Source: Thelonectria olida
Lineage: Eukaryota > Ascomycota > Sordariomycetes > Hypocreales > Nectriaceae
Direction: 5' to 3'
NCBI GenBank assembly: GCA_020736575.1
Contig: JAGPYM010000011.1
Coordinates: forward strand, 186,001-250,000
Length of the DNA: 64,000 nucleotides
The stretch's first letter is position 1. Each line of letters opens with the position of its first letter. The translations under genes were made by a program, and so were the position numbers. The notes under the pieces were generated by a model that was not told the DNA's origin, made no database searches, and saw only the letters and a program-made list of their open reading frames with translations. Positions 36,453 through 46,186 of this stretch are shown here, one piece after another.

Positions 36453-36949
36453 GGAGATAGGTAGTTGTGAGTACTTGATCTTGTTCACTCTAAGAGCATG
36501 CCTATTAATATTACACCCTTATACAATCGGATGCGACCCATGGGCAGAGTAACCATTCATCTATCTCATATCTCAGGACCTTCCATTGGCCTCCCAAGTT
36601 CAGAGATGACTGATCCGGCTCAAGCCAAGACTGCTTTCCTGCAACCTCCTTATACTTCAGAAGCTCTACTATCAGCTGCATACCAGCATCCATCCTAATC
36701 AACAAATCGCACTCATCTCACCTCGCCTCTCACTGGTTGAGTGGTTGAACAACTTGGCCTCTCAACTGTGCAACGATGTGTTGTCGCCTCCTCGAGTACT
36801 CAAGCATGGACTCCGTTCGACCCTTCTGCCATTCCCACTTCAGTTCAACTTCTGCAACAATCGTACCTAACCAACTCAAAACCTCCACTCCCTGATCGGA
36901 GCCATCACACTCGCCAGAGGTCAACTTCCGTTGCTCCGTGTATCGGCCA
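36453..36949. other. Intergenic region, no gene seen
   Basis: About 500 bp between the unknown gene and the decayed NACHT locus. The border with the relic is not sharp. Confidence 0.4.
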
Positions 36950-39408
36950 GAACACAATCTGTCGCCGGCTCTTTGACTGCAAGCTTCCATTCTTGACGAA
37001 CCTTCCCATTCCATAGGGCACAACGCAATTTCGTCTCTTGGGCAATGTTGATGGTCATGGTAGACGCCCAATCCCAAAATTCCCATCCGTATTCTCTTTC
37101 ACTGTGAAGGTTCGGTCGCCCCTTGACCAGTTGGGCGGCAAATGGAAGTACGGCCAACGTATGGGTCTCAGATTCATATAGAGCCATTGCACCACGCTGC
37201 ATGACATGGGAGAACACCCAATTCAGCTGCTCCAGGTTCAAAGTCGCGTTTGATGTAGCCGAGAGGACTTCGGAACAAAGAAACGACCAAAGCTTGGTCG
37301 CCTCGAAAGTAGTAAAAGTCGCTGGCTACAAGGCTGCAAATATCTCATGAAACGCCTCCTTATCTGTGGACTTGTCGGTTACACGCAGAATGAACAGTTC
37401 CAAAAGGCTCCTTTTATCACATCGCTTTGTTTCCACAATAGAAAAGAGCACCTTCAGCAGATTGACGCACTCGACACTTGAGATGACGCCGACAAAGTGC
37501 AATGGGTTTCCTGTGTCTTGATGTACACCGTCGATGTCAACACCCACTTCGAAAAGTTTCTGAACCACCTCTGCAGAGCCGAGCTTTGCCGCCAAACGGT
37601 AGACAGATCCTTTGCTTTTCCAATTGCTCTTTGAATTGCAATGTTTCAGAAGGAGGAGAACACAATCTGTGTGTCCTCTAGCAAGAGCTGTGCAGATAGG
37701 CGTGGAATTCTGCTTGAGCAAAAGTTTGGCGTTTTCCCTATGTCAAGCAGCTCGTGCACAGCTTCCTTGAATTCTTCCTGGTTGTTGCAAGCTTCGTTGT
37801 TGACATATTTTGGCCACCACATTGATGCATACTCGTAGAACGAATGCGATTGCCTTCTCTTCCGAATGTGCACAATCTCCTCTTCAGTTGGCTCGGGGAA
37901 TCGCTCGTAGTTCTTCAAGGCCAGATATCGTAAACTAAGAGAGCCCAGAGGATTTTGAATACTCTTATTTATAGACTGTAGAATTCCAACCTGGGATTCT
38001 TCAGGCAAGGATCACGAAGAAACTCACTCACTGTGAAGTGAGCAAATTCAACACCAGAGTCATCGTTGGATCTTCTGATGAGGCTGCCACACACCATTGA
38101 AGAATCTCATGTTCATCTTCATCCAGAATATCCGAATCGTATCGGATAGAAACGGCCTCACAGAGCTCGCGCAGGCTCAGCGGCCTTGGCGCGGCAATCA
38201 ACGTGAGACGTCTTTGCACAAGAACTCTCACTGAATCGCTGTGGGCTTCTGCACGCATGAGAATGCGTTCGTAAGACGCAGGGAGTGTTGGCGGAAGCTT
38301 CTGGAGTGCTTTCAGGCGAGCCTTATCCGTCAAAAGCTCGCAGATACAATCCAATTGACGTGCAACCCAGCGAAACCTTTCATGGAAGACTAGTATTTGT
38401 CTATTTTGACAAGCCTCTGGTCTTTCCAGTTTAATTTGATGTAATTTTACCTGCATTCCTTTCGCCCCATCAACCAATCGAGTCATGATCTCATCTTTTA
38501 GTTCCAAGTTGCGTAATCGGAGCTTTTTGGAGTTGATGCGATGGTCCAATTCTGTTGCGACGTACAACTGGATATCGTGAGTGTGAGCTGCAATTTCGAC
38601 GCAATCAAAGTGAGGCTCCAACTGTTCTCAGATTGGAAGCTCGTCGCGGCTGAGCAGTGCCGTGTTGAGTGCATGGCCACCTGTCCTTGTAGTGGCGAGA
38701 GATTGCAGAGTACGCACCGTTGAATCAACCTCGGAGCCACACTCGTCGAGGCCATCAACAATCACGTAGACCTGAAGGAACAATCCAAGCATCTTTCTTA
38801 TTACATCAATCAGTCCACCGACTTCCGGTTCCCCCGGAAGATGAGAATCTATGTGTAGCTGATCATAGTAGTCCTCCAGGTCCTTGTATGCGCCCTTATC
38901 TTGTCGAGCGAGCTGTGCAGCGAGGGATGAGAGAATGCTTGAGGACCTGTGCGTCGCTGCGTCTCTGTGCGTGCAATAGAAGTACGCAACAGCAGCTTCG
39001 GTAGTTCCCTCGACCCCGTGGAGGCACTCGGTGATGATGGCGCCTGCGAGGACAGAATTTCCAGCTCCGGGAATGCCAGTGAGCCACACGCTTGAGTTTG
39101 GTGTTGTGAACCAGTCCGGTGAAATCCGCGCCCTCTGTCAACCAAAGGCCTGTGAGAGGATGGCGTAGCTTCTTGGCCATTTCGAACTCTGGGTGGGGAT
39201 TGCTCCGGTTACAGAAGCCTAGGACCTTGCGTTTTCTGTCGCTCAACTTGTGCAGAAGAAGAGATAGTTCTTTCACTTCGTCAAGCAACTGGATGACATC
39301 TTTGCGGGACTCCTTGACTTCCTTGTAGTATTTTGTTCCAATCCGGAAGACGACATCCGCCAGCGATACGAGGCCTGCGATGCTTGCAGCAACCGAGAGA
39401 CCATCCAT
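36950..39408 (-). pseudogene. Broken NACHT-ankyrin STAND (NLR-like) gene
   Basis: Read on the minus strand, parts of a fungal NLR appear in order but in several frames. An N-terminal STAND-associated domain (MDGLSVAASIAGLVSLADVV...) starts at 39408. Next is a NACHT core with GIPGAGNS (Walker A) and VIVDGLDECG (Walker B). Then come the post-NACHT helical region (LPASYERILMR, RPLSLRELCEAVSIRYD), AHFTVSEFLRDP, and ankyrin-type repeats (CTALARGHTDCVLLLLK; VYRLAAKLGSAEVVQKLFEVG) to about 37326, with fading similarity to about 36950. Breaks: frame shift near 39085-39095, in-frame TGA at 38630..38628, a 2-nt shift near 38087-38093, shifts near 37970 and 37735. The Walker A lysine is Asn (codon at 39059..39057). 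It cannot encode a full-length protein. Such genes act in non-self recognition. Confidence 0.88.
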
Positions 39409-39867
39409 TGGCGGCGGAGGGATGATGATTTAGTTCGAGTGTAGGTAGTGGGAAGAAATACAAAGGATGGGGAAGGGAGTCAAATCTCATCCTTGTGTCT
39501 TGCTGCACGCTCGCAGCGGCCTCGAGGTATAGCCATGTAGGTATGAAGGTATGTAGGTAAATGATGGCGTTGGGCTGAGCCTATTGAATCAACGTGTCAG
39601 CTCCTCTTTGCCAGCCCCAAAGGTTCATTTTCAACTCGGATTCTACTTCCAGGCTCATCGTTGCATGCAAGACGTCTCTTGCTCTGGGGTACAGGGCTCA
39701 ATCTCATCACTGAAGGAAGACCACGTTGTCCCTTGTATTCTCCGCATCACCTTCCCTCCCGAACGAGAATACACATGATCATTAGACGTTTGTTAGAAAA
39801 GAGTCAGTTTCAATTCACTAAAAGTTTGCTCAGTAACGCAAGTCCGGCACTATCTCCCCCCTTCGCA
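39409..39867. other. Intergenic region, no gene seen
   Basis: About 460 bp between the NACHT relic start and the 3' end of the APH-like gene. TAGGTATG-type repeats occur near 39520-39560 (CATGTAGGTATGAAGGTATGTAGGTA). Confidence 0.45.
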
Positions 39868-41100
39868 TCAAACATAACCCGCCTGGTTTGTGAGCTCCGC
39901 GAGACCGGCATCCAGCACGCTCCAATCCGGCTCGACACTGGCGTGGATAGACTCCAGCTCTCGACGGCTCGACACCCGCACATCAGACCTATTGACCCGG
40001 TTGGTGATTACCTGACAAGCCGCCACTCTCTGACTGGGCTGCATGTAAGCCTCCCAGATAAGCTCGTAGATGTGAGCCGCGTGGCACCACCTGTGCTCCC
40101 CAGCGGGATCGTCCTGGGCACTTCCGTCTCCCAGATAGCATCCGTAGTAGTACTCCCGCCACTGCTGCATGACGGCGCTGCTCGGGAGTTCGCTGGACAT
40201 GCTCAACTTCACCAGGGCTGGATCCCAGTCCATGCAAATCCACGACGGAGGACGGATGGTTCCAAGGCAGCGAGGGAAAGGCGTAGCACCGTCCCAGTCA
40301 ACAATTCCAGTGACTGTCCCCATCTCATTGACGAAAACGTCCTTCAGATCCAGGCTCTGCTTGCGAAGAACAAAGTCACCCGCACAGCGCACGAGTGGGA
40401 GCAGCTGACGGACAAGGCGGCCTATCATTCGATCGGCACCTTTCCGTCTGTCGCTGAGAGTTATCTCGCTGCGTCTTCGTGTCAACCGCAGAATCGACAT
40501 TGGATTGGCTCGTTCGCTTCTGACACACTCAAGGTTCGCGTGGGTGTAACGCGAGAGCGCCTTCATGGCCTGCGCGAGTGACCGGAGCGATTCGAAACGT
40601 CGCTCTTCAAGGGGAATAGCAGGATGCTCCTTGGACCACGCAAAGGACAGGCTCTCGCCCCTGCAGCAAGTCTCTGCGATGAAGGGCGCGTTGATGTCGT
40701 TGGCACAGTGGGCAGTGCAGTCAAGAATGACGGGCACCGGCATCTCCAAAACGTTCTTCAGGTGGATTTGCCTGCGGGCCGTCTCTTCCAGATGATTGTG
40801 TTCTTCCCGAGTCCATCTGCTACCCCAGCCTGTGGCGGGAATGCGAATGACCTGTTTAGTGACGGTGCCGCTCTCTTCAAATCGAATTACGTGGATGAGG
40901 TACTTGGAACCGGCGTACCGGCTCTCGACTTCGACTCGAGCATTGGCGGGTGTTTGCCTCGCAAAGTAATGGTCTCGAACTTTGCGAGCGACGCTGATGA
41001 GGCGTTGGTCGGGAATTTCCAAAAGGGGACCAAACTTGGCCCGATTATCAGGATGGTAATAGTCGTCGGGTTGAGTGTAGGTAGGATCGGTGTCAGCCAT
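39868..41100 (-). CDS. Aminoglycoside phosphotransferase (APH)-fold protein, catalytic loop altered
   Basis: Intronless, 410 residues from the ATG at 41100; the open frame continues to 41253 only through TTG. Kinase-like APH fold: an N-lobe with a possible ATP-Lys region (VTKQVIRIPATGWGS), a mid region PFIAETCCRGESL (hinge), and a C-lobe with DLKDVFVNEMGTVTGIVDWDGATPFPRCLG. The IVDWD (266-270) corresponds to the metal-binding Asp motif of APH proteins. The preceding catalytic loop reads LRKQSLDLKDVFV, whereas active relatives have H-P/G-D followed by L-x-x-x-N. Thus the catalytic Asp position is Ser249 and the Asn position is Asp254. It may be a pseudokinase. Fungal genomes carry many such genes with unknown substrates. 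Confidence 0.8.
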   Translation of the reverse strand: MADTDPTYTQPDDYYHPDNRAKFGPLLEIPDQRLISVARKVRDHYFARQTPANARVEVESRYAGSKYLIHVIRFEESGTVTKQVIRIPATGWGSRWTREEHNHLEETARRQIHLKNVLEMPVPVILDCTAHCANDINAPFIAETCCRGESLSFAWSKEHPAIPLEERRFESLRSLAQAMKALSRYTHANLECVRSERANPMSILRLTRRRSEITLSDRRKGADRMIGRLVRQLLPLVRCAGDFVLRKQSLDLKDVFVNEMGTVTGIVDWDGATPFPRCLGTIRPPSWICMDWDPALVKLSMSSELPSSAVMQQWREYYYGCYLGDGSAQDDPAGEHRWCHAAHIYELIWEAYMQPSQRVAACQVITNRVNRSDVRVSSRRELESIHASVEPDWSVLDAGLAELTNQAGYV

Positions 41101-42068
41101 GGTTTCTGGGGCTTGTTGATTGTTCGAGGTTATTGTGCTTAAGTCTTCAAGGAGTAGATGGGAATGCACGAGATGTCCTGATGGGCTGAGTGCTGGATTG
41201 GGGACATTGTTTGGCGAAGCTGTAGATAGATATACTCTATTGATCCGTACCAATTCATTTCTACTTGCCTGGTTTCTTCCTATTCACTGCTTCGCAATGT
41301 TTGTTACGCTGGATAGACACCAAGTGCGTTGACTTTTGGGAGTGATCCGGAGTCGGAACGACTGTAGTTCACCCATTGGACTTACACCAACTACCTACCC
41401 AGGAAGCTCAACCGTTTTGCATGAACTACCTACCATTTTGATTGATTGATTTTGCGATTTAGCCCCGTAAACCAGTTTCGGTGAGTTATTCAGCTAATGC
41501 AATTTGTGAAGCAGAGTTCCTCACGGTGAATTGTCATGTTCTCGCTTCGACATTGAGGCAGGAAATAATAGATGTTAAGAGAGCGATAGGATCCTACCAA
41601 ATTGTCGAGTCCGGTCCCTTTCTAGCGCTAATCCGAATGAATACATCGTGATATAGGTAAGCAGAGGAAGAAGTACCAATTTGGCATGCTTTAGCTGCGT
41701 ATTGCTCTTTCTCACGGGTCATCTTGACATGCGTGAACGACTCGCTTGACTATTCTAAGAACTATTCACGCCTCGTTGGGCGTGCGGCACAGTCTTGGAC
41801 CGGAGATAATTACGGGGGACTGGCTGGAGATAGTCCTATGCAGTATCTCCACCACGGAGTTAGGGGTCTTCTAGCAACAAGCTTACTTACGAATATATTA
41901 TTATATGGACGATGAATGCGAATATCTGTTTGTATAAATAGGAGGCCAATGGATGACGAGAAGATGCTTGAGTTCTTCATACAGTCAGTCCATCACCGGT
42001 CATCATAGGCCTACCTACCTTACACCATCACTTCTCCATCTTCAGAACTTGAACAACAATAATCTAAA
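41101..42068. promoter_or_regulatory. Divergent interval APH-like / SDR
   Basis: 968 bp between divergent starts. No additional ORF with recognisable features. A TATA-like TATAAATA lies at 41932-41939, about 130 bp before the SDR start. Confidence 0.5.
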
Positions 42069-42890
42069 ATGGCCAAAGTCTGGTTTGTAACTGGCTCCTC
42101 GCGTGGCCTCGGCCTCGCCCTCGTCGAAATCATCCTTCGCTCGGGAGATATTGTCGTCGCCACCGCTCGAAAGACAGACTCCCTCCAGCACCTCGTCGAC
42201 AAATACGGCCCCGACCGCGTCTTGGCTGTCTCTCTCGATGTCACAAACAACGAGCAAGTGGTGGATGCCGTCGACGAAACGATCAAGACGTTCGGCCGCA
42301 TCGACGTCGTCGTCAACAATGCGGGCTACGCCGACTTTGCTGCCATCGAGGACATGAGCCTCGACTCGTTCCACGCACAGCTCGACGTCAACTTCTTCGG
42401 CGTAGTCTACGTGACCAAAGCCATCGTACCAGTCATGCGCAAGCAAGGCTCCGGCCACATCATCCAAGTCTCGTCCATCGGCGGACGCATCACCGCTCCC
42501 GGCTACTCGGCGTACCAGAGCGCCAAGTGGGCTCTCGGCGGCTTCTCGTCGTGTCTCTCGCAAGAGGTGGCTCCGTTCGGCATCAAAGTCACCGTCCTCG
42601 AGCCCGGCGGCATGGACACGGACTGGGCTGCCACGTCTTCCAAGGGCGTGGGCGAGATCAGCGAGCCGTATCAGCAAACCGTCGGGGCCTTCTGGGACGC
42701 ATTCTCGCAATCAAAGGGCAGCTGGTCGTCCCCCGCAGACATGGCGGATCTCATTTGGAAGATCCCTTCGCTATCGGACCCGCCGCTGAGACTTCTCGCT
42801 GGACGCGCAACTGTTGCGCATGCAAAGATGGCCTCTGAGGCGCTGGCTGCGTCGGATGAGAAGTGGGAGCACGTTACAAAGACGGTGTGA
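42069..42890 (+). CDS. Short-chain dehydrogenase/reductase (classical SDR)
   Basis: Intronless, 273 residues. NAD(P)-dependent oxidoreductase of the classical SDR type: cofactor motif TGSSRGLG (residues 9-16), DVTNN, NNAG (about 90-93), and the catalytic Ser in SSIGG with Y-x3-K in YSAYQSAKWALGG. The Arg in the cofactor region (TARKTDSL) suggests NADPH preference. The overall pattern is close to fungal and bacterial SDRs of the oxidoreductase/ketoreductase type; the substrate is unknown. Intronless structure and strong GC3 contrast with neighbours. A minus-strand 222-codon frame across it is a shadow. Confidence 0.93.
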   Translation: MAKVWFVTGSSRGLGLALVEIILRSGDIVVATARKTDSLQHLVDKYGPDRVLAVSLDVTNNEQVVDAVDETIKTFGRIDVVVNNAGYADFAAIEDMSLDSFHAQLDVNFFGVVYVTKAIVPVMRKQGSGHIIQVSSIGGRITAPGYSAYQSAKWALGGFSSCLSQEVAPFGIKVTVLEPGGMDTDWAATSSKGVGEISEPYQQTVGAFWDAFSQSKGSWSSPADMADLIWKIPSLSDPPLRLLAGRATVAHAKMASEALAASDEKWEHVTKTV

Positions 42891-43479
42891 GGGATGGGCG
42901 TGAGATGGGAGTTTAGGGTGAGAATGTAATATCGAACAGTCTTGGGTATTGTAGTAGATTGAATTGAATTGACATGACACAATTCTAAAACAGGGTTGCA
43001 TGATAGCCCTGAAACTGCATGAACGACGTCCTCGTTGAGGCCTATGTATATCGTAACTGATGTACTTTTGTCTTCATACTGTCTATGAAAGCTCAACTCC
43101 TCTATCTTGGTATCAGTACCACCATCACATTGCCTCAACATCGACACTCCTCCATTCCCTTTATGCCAATTCCTGCGTCAATGGCCACGAGCAATCAGAA
43201 CGTTGCATCCGGACACCGATCTTCGTCGGATTGAGCATCCTTTCAAACGGTGGCCTCCAATCATAGCCAAGTTGATGTCATTCTTACCATCCGCCGTGAG
43301 GGGTCAACGCCCATCACAAGACCAACTGACCAAGCATCAGCATCTCTTAAATAGTGCCACATCCCCCAGACAGACGAAGGAGGGAAGAAGAGGGGTAAGA
43401 AAAGCCTGCATCACAAGAATAAAATCAGTTGAAATACACCATATTACCCATCAAGTCCAGTTCTGATATAACTATCACG
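42891..43479. promoter_or_regulatory. Intergenic region SDR / small hypothetical gene
   Basis: 589 bp containing the SDR 3' UTR and presumed promoter of the next small gene. No other feature is seen. Confidence 0.45.
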
Positions 43480-43779
43480 ATGCCCTCCGCTGCCGCCGAG
43501 AAAGCAAAAGCAAAGTACGATGCTGTAATCAACCACCCCAACAGAAACGACGCCTCTAGTAAGCTTAAGCAGCCATTATTTTCTCTGCAAGATCCCCATC
43601 TAACAGCCGAAATTCCAGACTACAACCGTCGTGTTCTCACCACCAGGGATCCCATCGGAGGCGGCATGTGCAACACCGTCACCCGTCGGCCGAGCACAGC
43701 CAGCCAAGGCTCCAGCGGTACCTCTCCTGGTCGGATCAGGACCATGTGGAATGGTCTCATGAATCGGCCAGCCTTTTAG
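43480..43779 (+). CDS. Hypothetical 99-residue protein
   Basis: ATG at 43480 in ACGATGCC context; intronless. The frame is also open upstream to a TTG at 43429. The product starts MPSAAAEKAKAKYDAVINHP, has a proline-dotted centre (PLFSLQDPHLTAEIPDYNRR) and a Ser/Thr/Arg-rich C-terminus (RRPSTASQGSSGTSPGRIR). There are no membrane or signal segments and no family I recognise. Length alone would not justify the call; the start context, composition and a following clean stop make it plausible. It might be a small stress or sporulation-type protein, which is inference. Confidence 0.4.
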   Translation: MPSAAAEKAKAKYDAVINHPNRNDASSKLKQPLFSLQDPHLTAEIPDYNRRVLTTRDPIGGGMCNTVTRRPSTASQGSSGTSPGRIRTMWNGLMNRPAF

Positions 43780-44690
43780 TCAATGGAGATGGGATAACTT
43801 GCTATCTATACGCGAGTAGCAAGTGTGAGACAGCAGGATGGAGAGCGAAGCAATCGTCAACGAAGTTCTATTGAGACTCAACTGTAATATTACTAAGCTC
43901 TGTGTGGGCTTATTTCATTATATTATTCTTCAGACTGTTTTCCACGTGTATAGCTGTTCGCATAATAACAAATGTGGCAAAAACAGCGTTCGTATACATC
44001 TTCGATACCGTCGTTCCAAGGCTCCCCAATAGAACCAAGAACCTCTCAAAACAAGAGTGACAAAAGGTCATTGGCGTTGTTACCGCACTTAAACCAAGAA
44101 GACTTTTGCTTTAAGGAGATATTGTGGGTTGGACGACTGCTTTCTTTTCCCAAGATCGAAACGAATTCAAATGTTGGCCGAAATACAGGTTTGTGGTCCA
44201 TGATTACCTATCTTAAGGCAGTCTGCAATATCTTAATCCTGCAAATTGCAAGAATTGTCTACAATCATTTTTCATACAACTTTAAGGCCATGCTCGAATC
44301 CAGTATTATCTCCGTTGTTTGCTCCTTGCACGGGATTTACATTGCTGGGGTGCGAAGGAGATGTACACGCTATCGCTATCAACGTTCAGAGAAGAGACGT
44401 AATAACGCATATTCAGACCACATTACATACCTAAGGCCAGGTGCCCAGTTCTCGTCAGACGTGTAGTGGGTTGGTTCTCACTTGAACAACTCAAACTTAT
44501 CCAAGGAGAAGCTACGACCCAAGACAGCGAGGCCGTACGTGGATATAAAATTGTGCACCCAAATCAAAAAGCCATATATTGCAGGCCCCTTCTATCATTT
44601 GATGCCTATTCGGCACAAGCCCCAACGCCAGGTTTTCCCAATCCATAAGTTCACAGACCATTCTCTCCCATGTCCTTGTTCGTCGTGCAT
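43780..44690. other. Intergenic region, one doubtful ORF
   Basis: About 910 bp, AT-richer than its surroundings. One ATG-started plus-strand frame (43972-44466, 164 codons) has a hydrophobic stretch but no recognisable family and unusual composition for this genome; I do not call it a gene. Confidence 0.45.
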
Positions 44691-45842
44691 TCACCATCGT
44701 CCTCTTCGTCCACGGCCGCCACCATAGCCCCCGCGACCGCCTCCACCACCTCCACCGGACATGTTCTGATCGTATCCAAAGTTTCCCTGGTTTCCACCGT
44801 AGCCGCCGCCAAAGTTGCCGCTTTGGCCTCCCTGGCCTCCACCAGCTCCTCCGGCGTTCTGCATGCCCGCGAACATGGCGTTCATCTGACTGGGGTCCAT
44901 CTGACTGGGATCCATGCCCGAAGCCATCATTTGCTGCATCATTGCCTGCATTTCAGGAGGCACTCCTTCCATGCCAGACATTCCACCAGAGCCGCCGCCA
45001 GAGCCGCCACCACCGCCGCCTCCTTGCATGCCCATGCCTCCCATCATCATCATGCTGTTGAATTCCTCCATCATCTTTTTGTTGTTTTGCGCAAAGACAT
45101 CGGAACCGAACTCGCCCCGGACGGATTCCTGCTTCGCTGCGTAGAGGGCCCATGTAAACTCGTCGAAACCGTAGTTGAAGTAATCGCTGATATCGGTACC
45201 AGGTTTCCGCCATGGCTTGTCATTTTCGGGAAGATCTGTTTGACTATCAGTTGTGCCTGGCACCGTCGGAAGGGGGCAAGGTGACCAACCCTCGTCAATG
45301 TTGAGCTGTGTAATGTGCTTTCCAGAAGCAGCATGGATTGGGTTTGCATTGATATCGATAGTGGACTTGGAAGCAGCCTCGGATGTCTTGTCGGCACTGG
45401 GGGCGGCGACGTTGAAGGCAGCGGATTGCCTCGTGTCGTCGTCTTTCTTGACTGGTGCCGACTTTACAGTGACGTCGGTGGAAGCTGATCTTTGCGGGAT
45501 ATTTCTGATATCGCTGTACTTCGTTTGCCTGGTCAAATGTTACTTTGGTTAGCTGTTGTTGGTCGCTGTCGCAAAGCGCGTGGAACGTACGGTGGAGGGG
45601 CTGGTTTGCTGCCGTCTTTGCGCTCGGTGATAATGTCAATGTCCTGAGCTGAAGTTAGCCACTTAAGCTCCGGTCGCGTAGGTTTGGGCGATTACTGAGT
45701 CGTCGTCGTCTTCATCCATGGCCGCGCCCTCATCTTCTTCTTCACCCTCCTCTAGGTCGTCGGATGTGGGTTTCTTGTCGTGGACGGGGTCAACCTTGGG
45801 CTCCTCGGGCACGTAGAGATCGTCGTCCTCGTCGATATCCAT
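44691..45842 (-). CDS. FIP1: Pre-mRNA polyadenylation factor Fip1
   Basis: Three exons on the minus strand (45842..45696, 45643..45591, 45528..44691) with introns of 52 and 62 nt give 345 residues. The acidic N-terminus ([24 protein letters not shown]) is followed by [14 protein letters not shown] and the conserved Fip1 motif, GWSPCPLP...[25 protein letters not shown]. The C-terminus is low-complexity: Met-rich, Gly-rich and ending in RGG/RGR ([10 protein letters not shown]). Fip1 is a subunit of the cleavage and polyadenylation factor that tethers poly(A) polymerase Pap1 to the complex. The donor GTAATC of intron 1 is weak, but removing the intron joins DDDS to DIDII exactly as in the family. 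It shares a 344-bp promoter with NUP49. Confidence 0.93.
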
Positions 45843-46186
45843 GGTTGCGATGCGTTCACGTTCGTGAGTGGTGTTCGGGTGCAAAAAGGCGGCAATATAC
45901 ACAGCTTCAATGCCAATATGGATGTCGATGTCAAGCTATCAAAGCTCCATGCTTTCATGGGACAAAGCGACTCTAAGCTCCTCGGCACCGAAGTTTCTCC
46001 GGATCTTCTCACCGTCTCCACACCGAACACCGTCTCCACCAGCTCTCACCTGCGCTTCACCGAGACCTAGCAACTGGCCCAAGCGCAAATGTTCGACCTT
46101 AGCTTCTGAGCGCCGCCTCTCAAAAAGTCGGTCCTTTGTTGAGATCAGTCGCAAACGTCCGCACTTGCTTTGTTTGGCATCTGGTC
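45843..46186. promoter_or_regulatory. Short divergent promoter FIP1 / NUP49
   Basis: Only 344 bp separate the two start codons, so both promoters overlap or abut. No other feature is seen. Confidence 0.6.

Noticed and set aside
42042..42710. 222-codon antisense frame over the SDR gene
   Set aside because: GC3-driven shadow; SDR motifs are all on the plus strand.
43972..44466. 164-codon ORF in an AT-richer gap
   Set aside because: Has an ATG and a hydrophobic run, but composition is unlike neighbouring genes and no family is recognisable.
44670..45284. 204-codon plus-strand frame over FIP1
   Set aside because: Complement of the Gly/Met-rich low-complexity region of FIP1; the Fip1 motif is on the minus strand.
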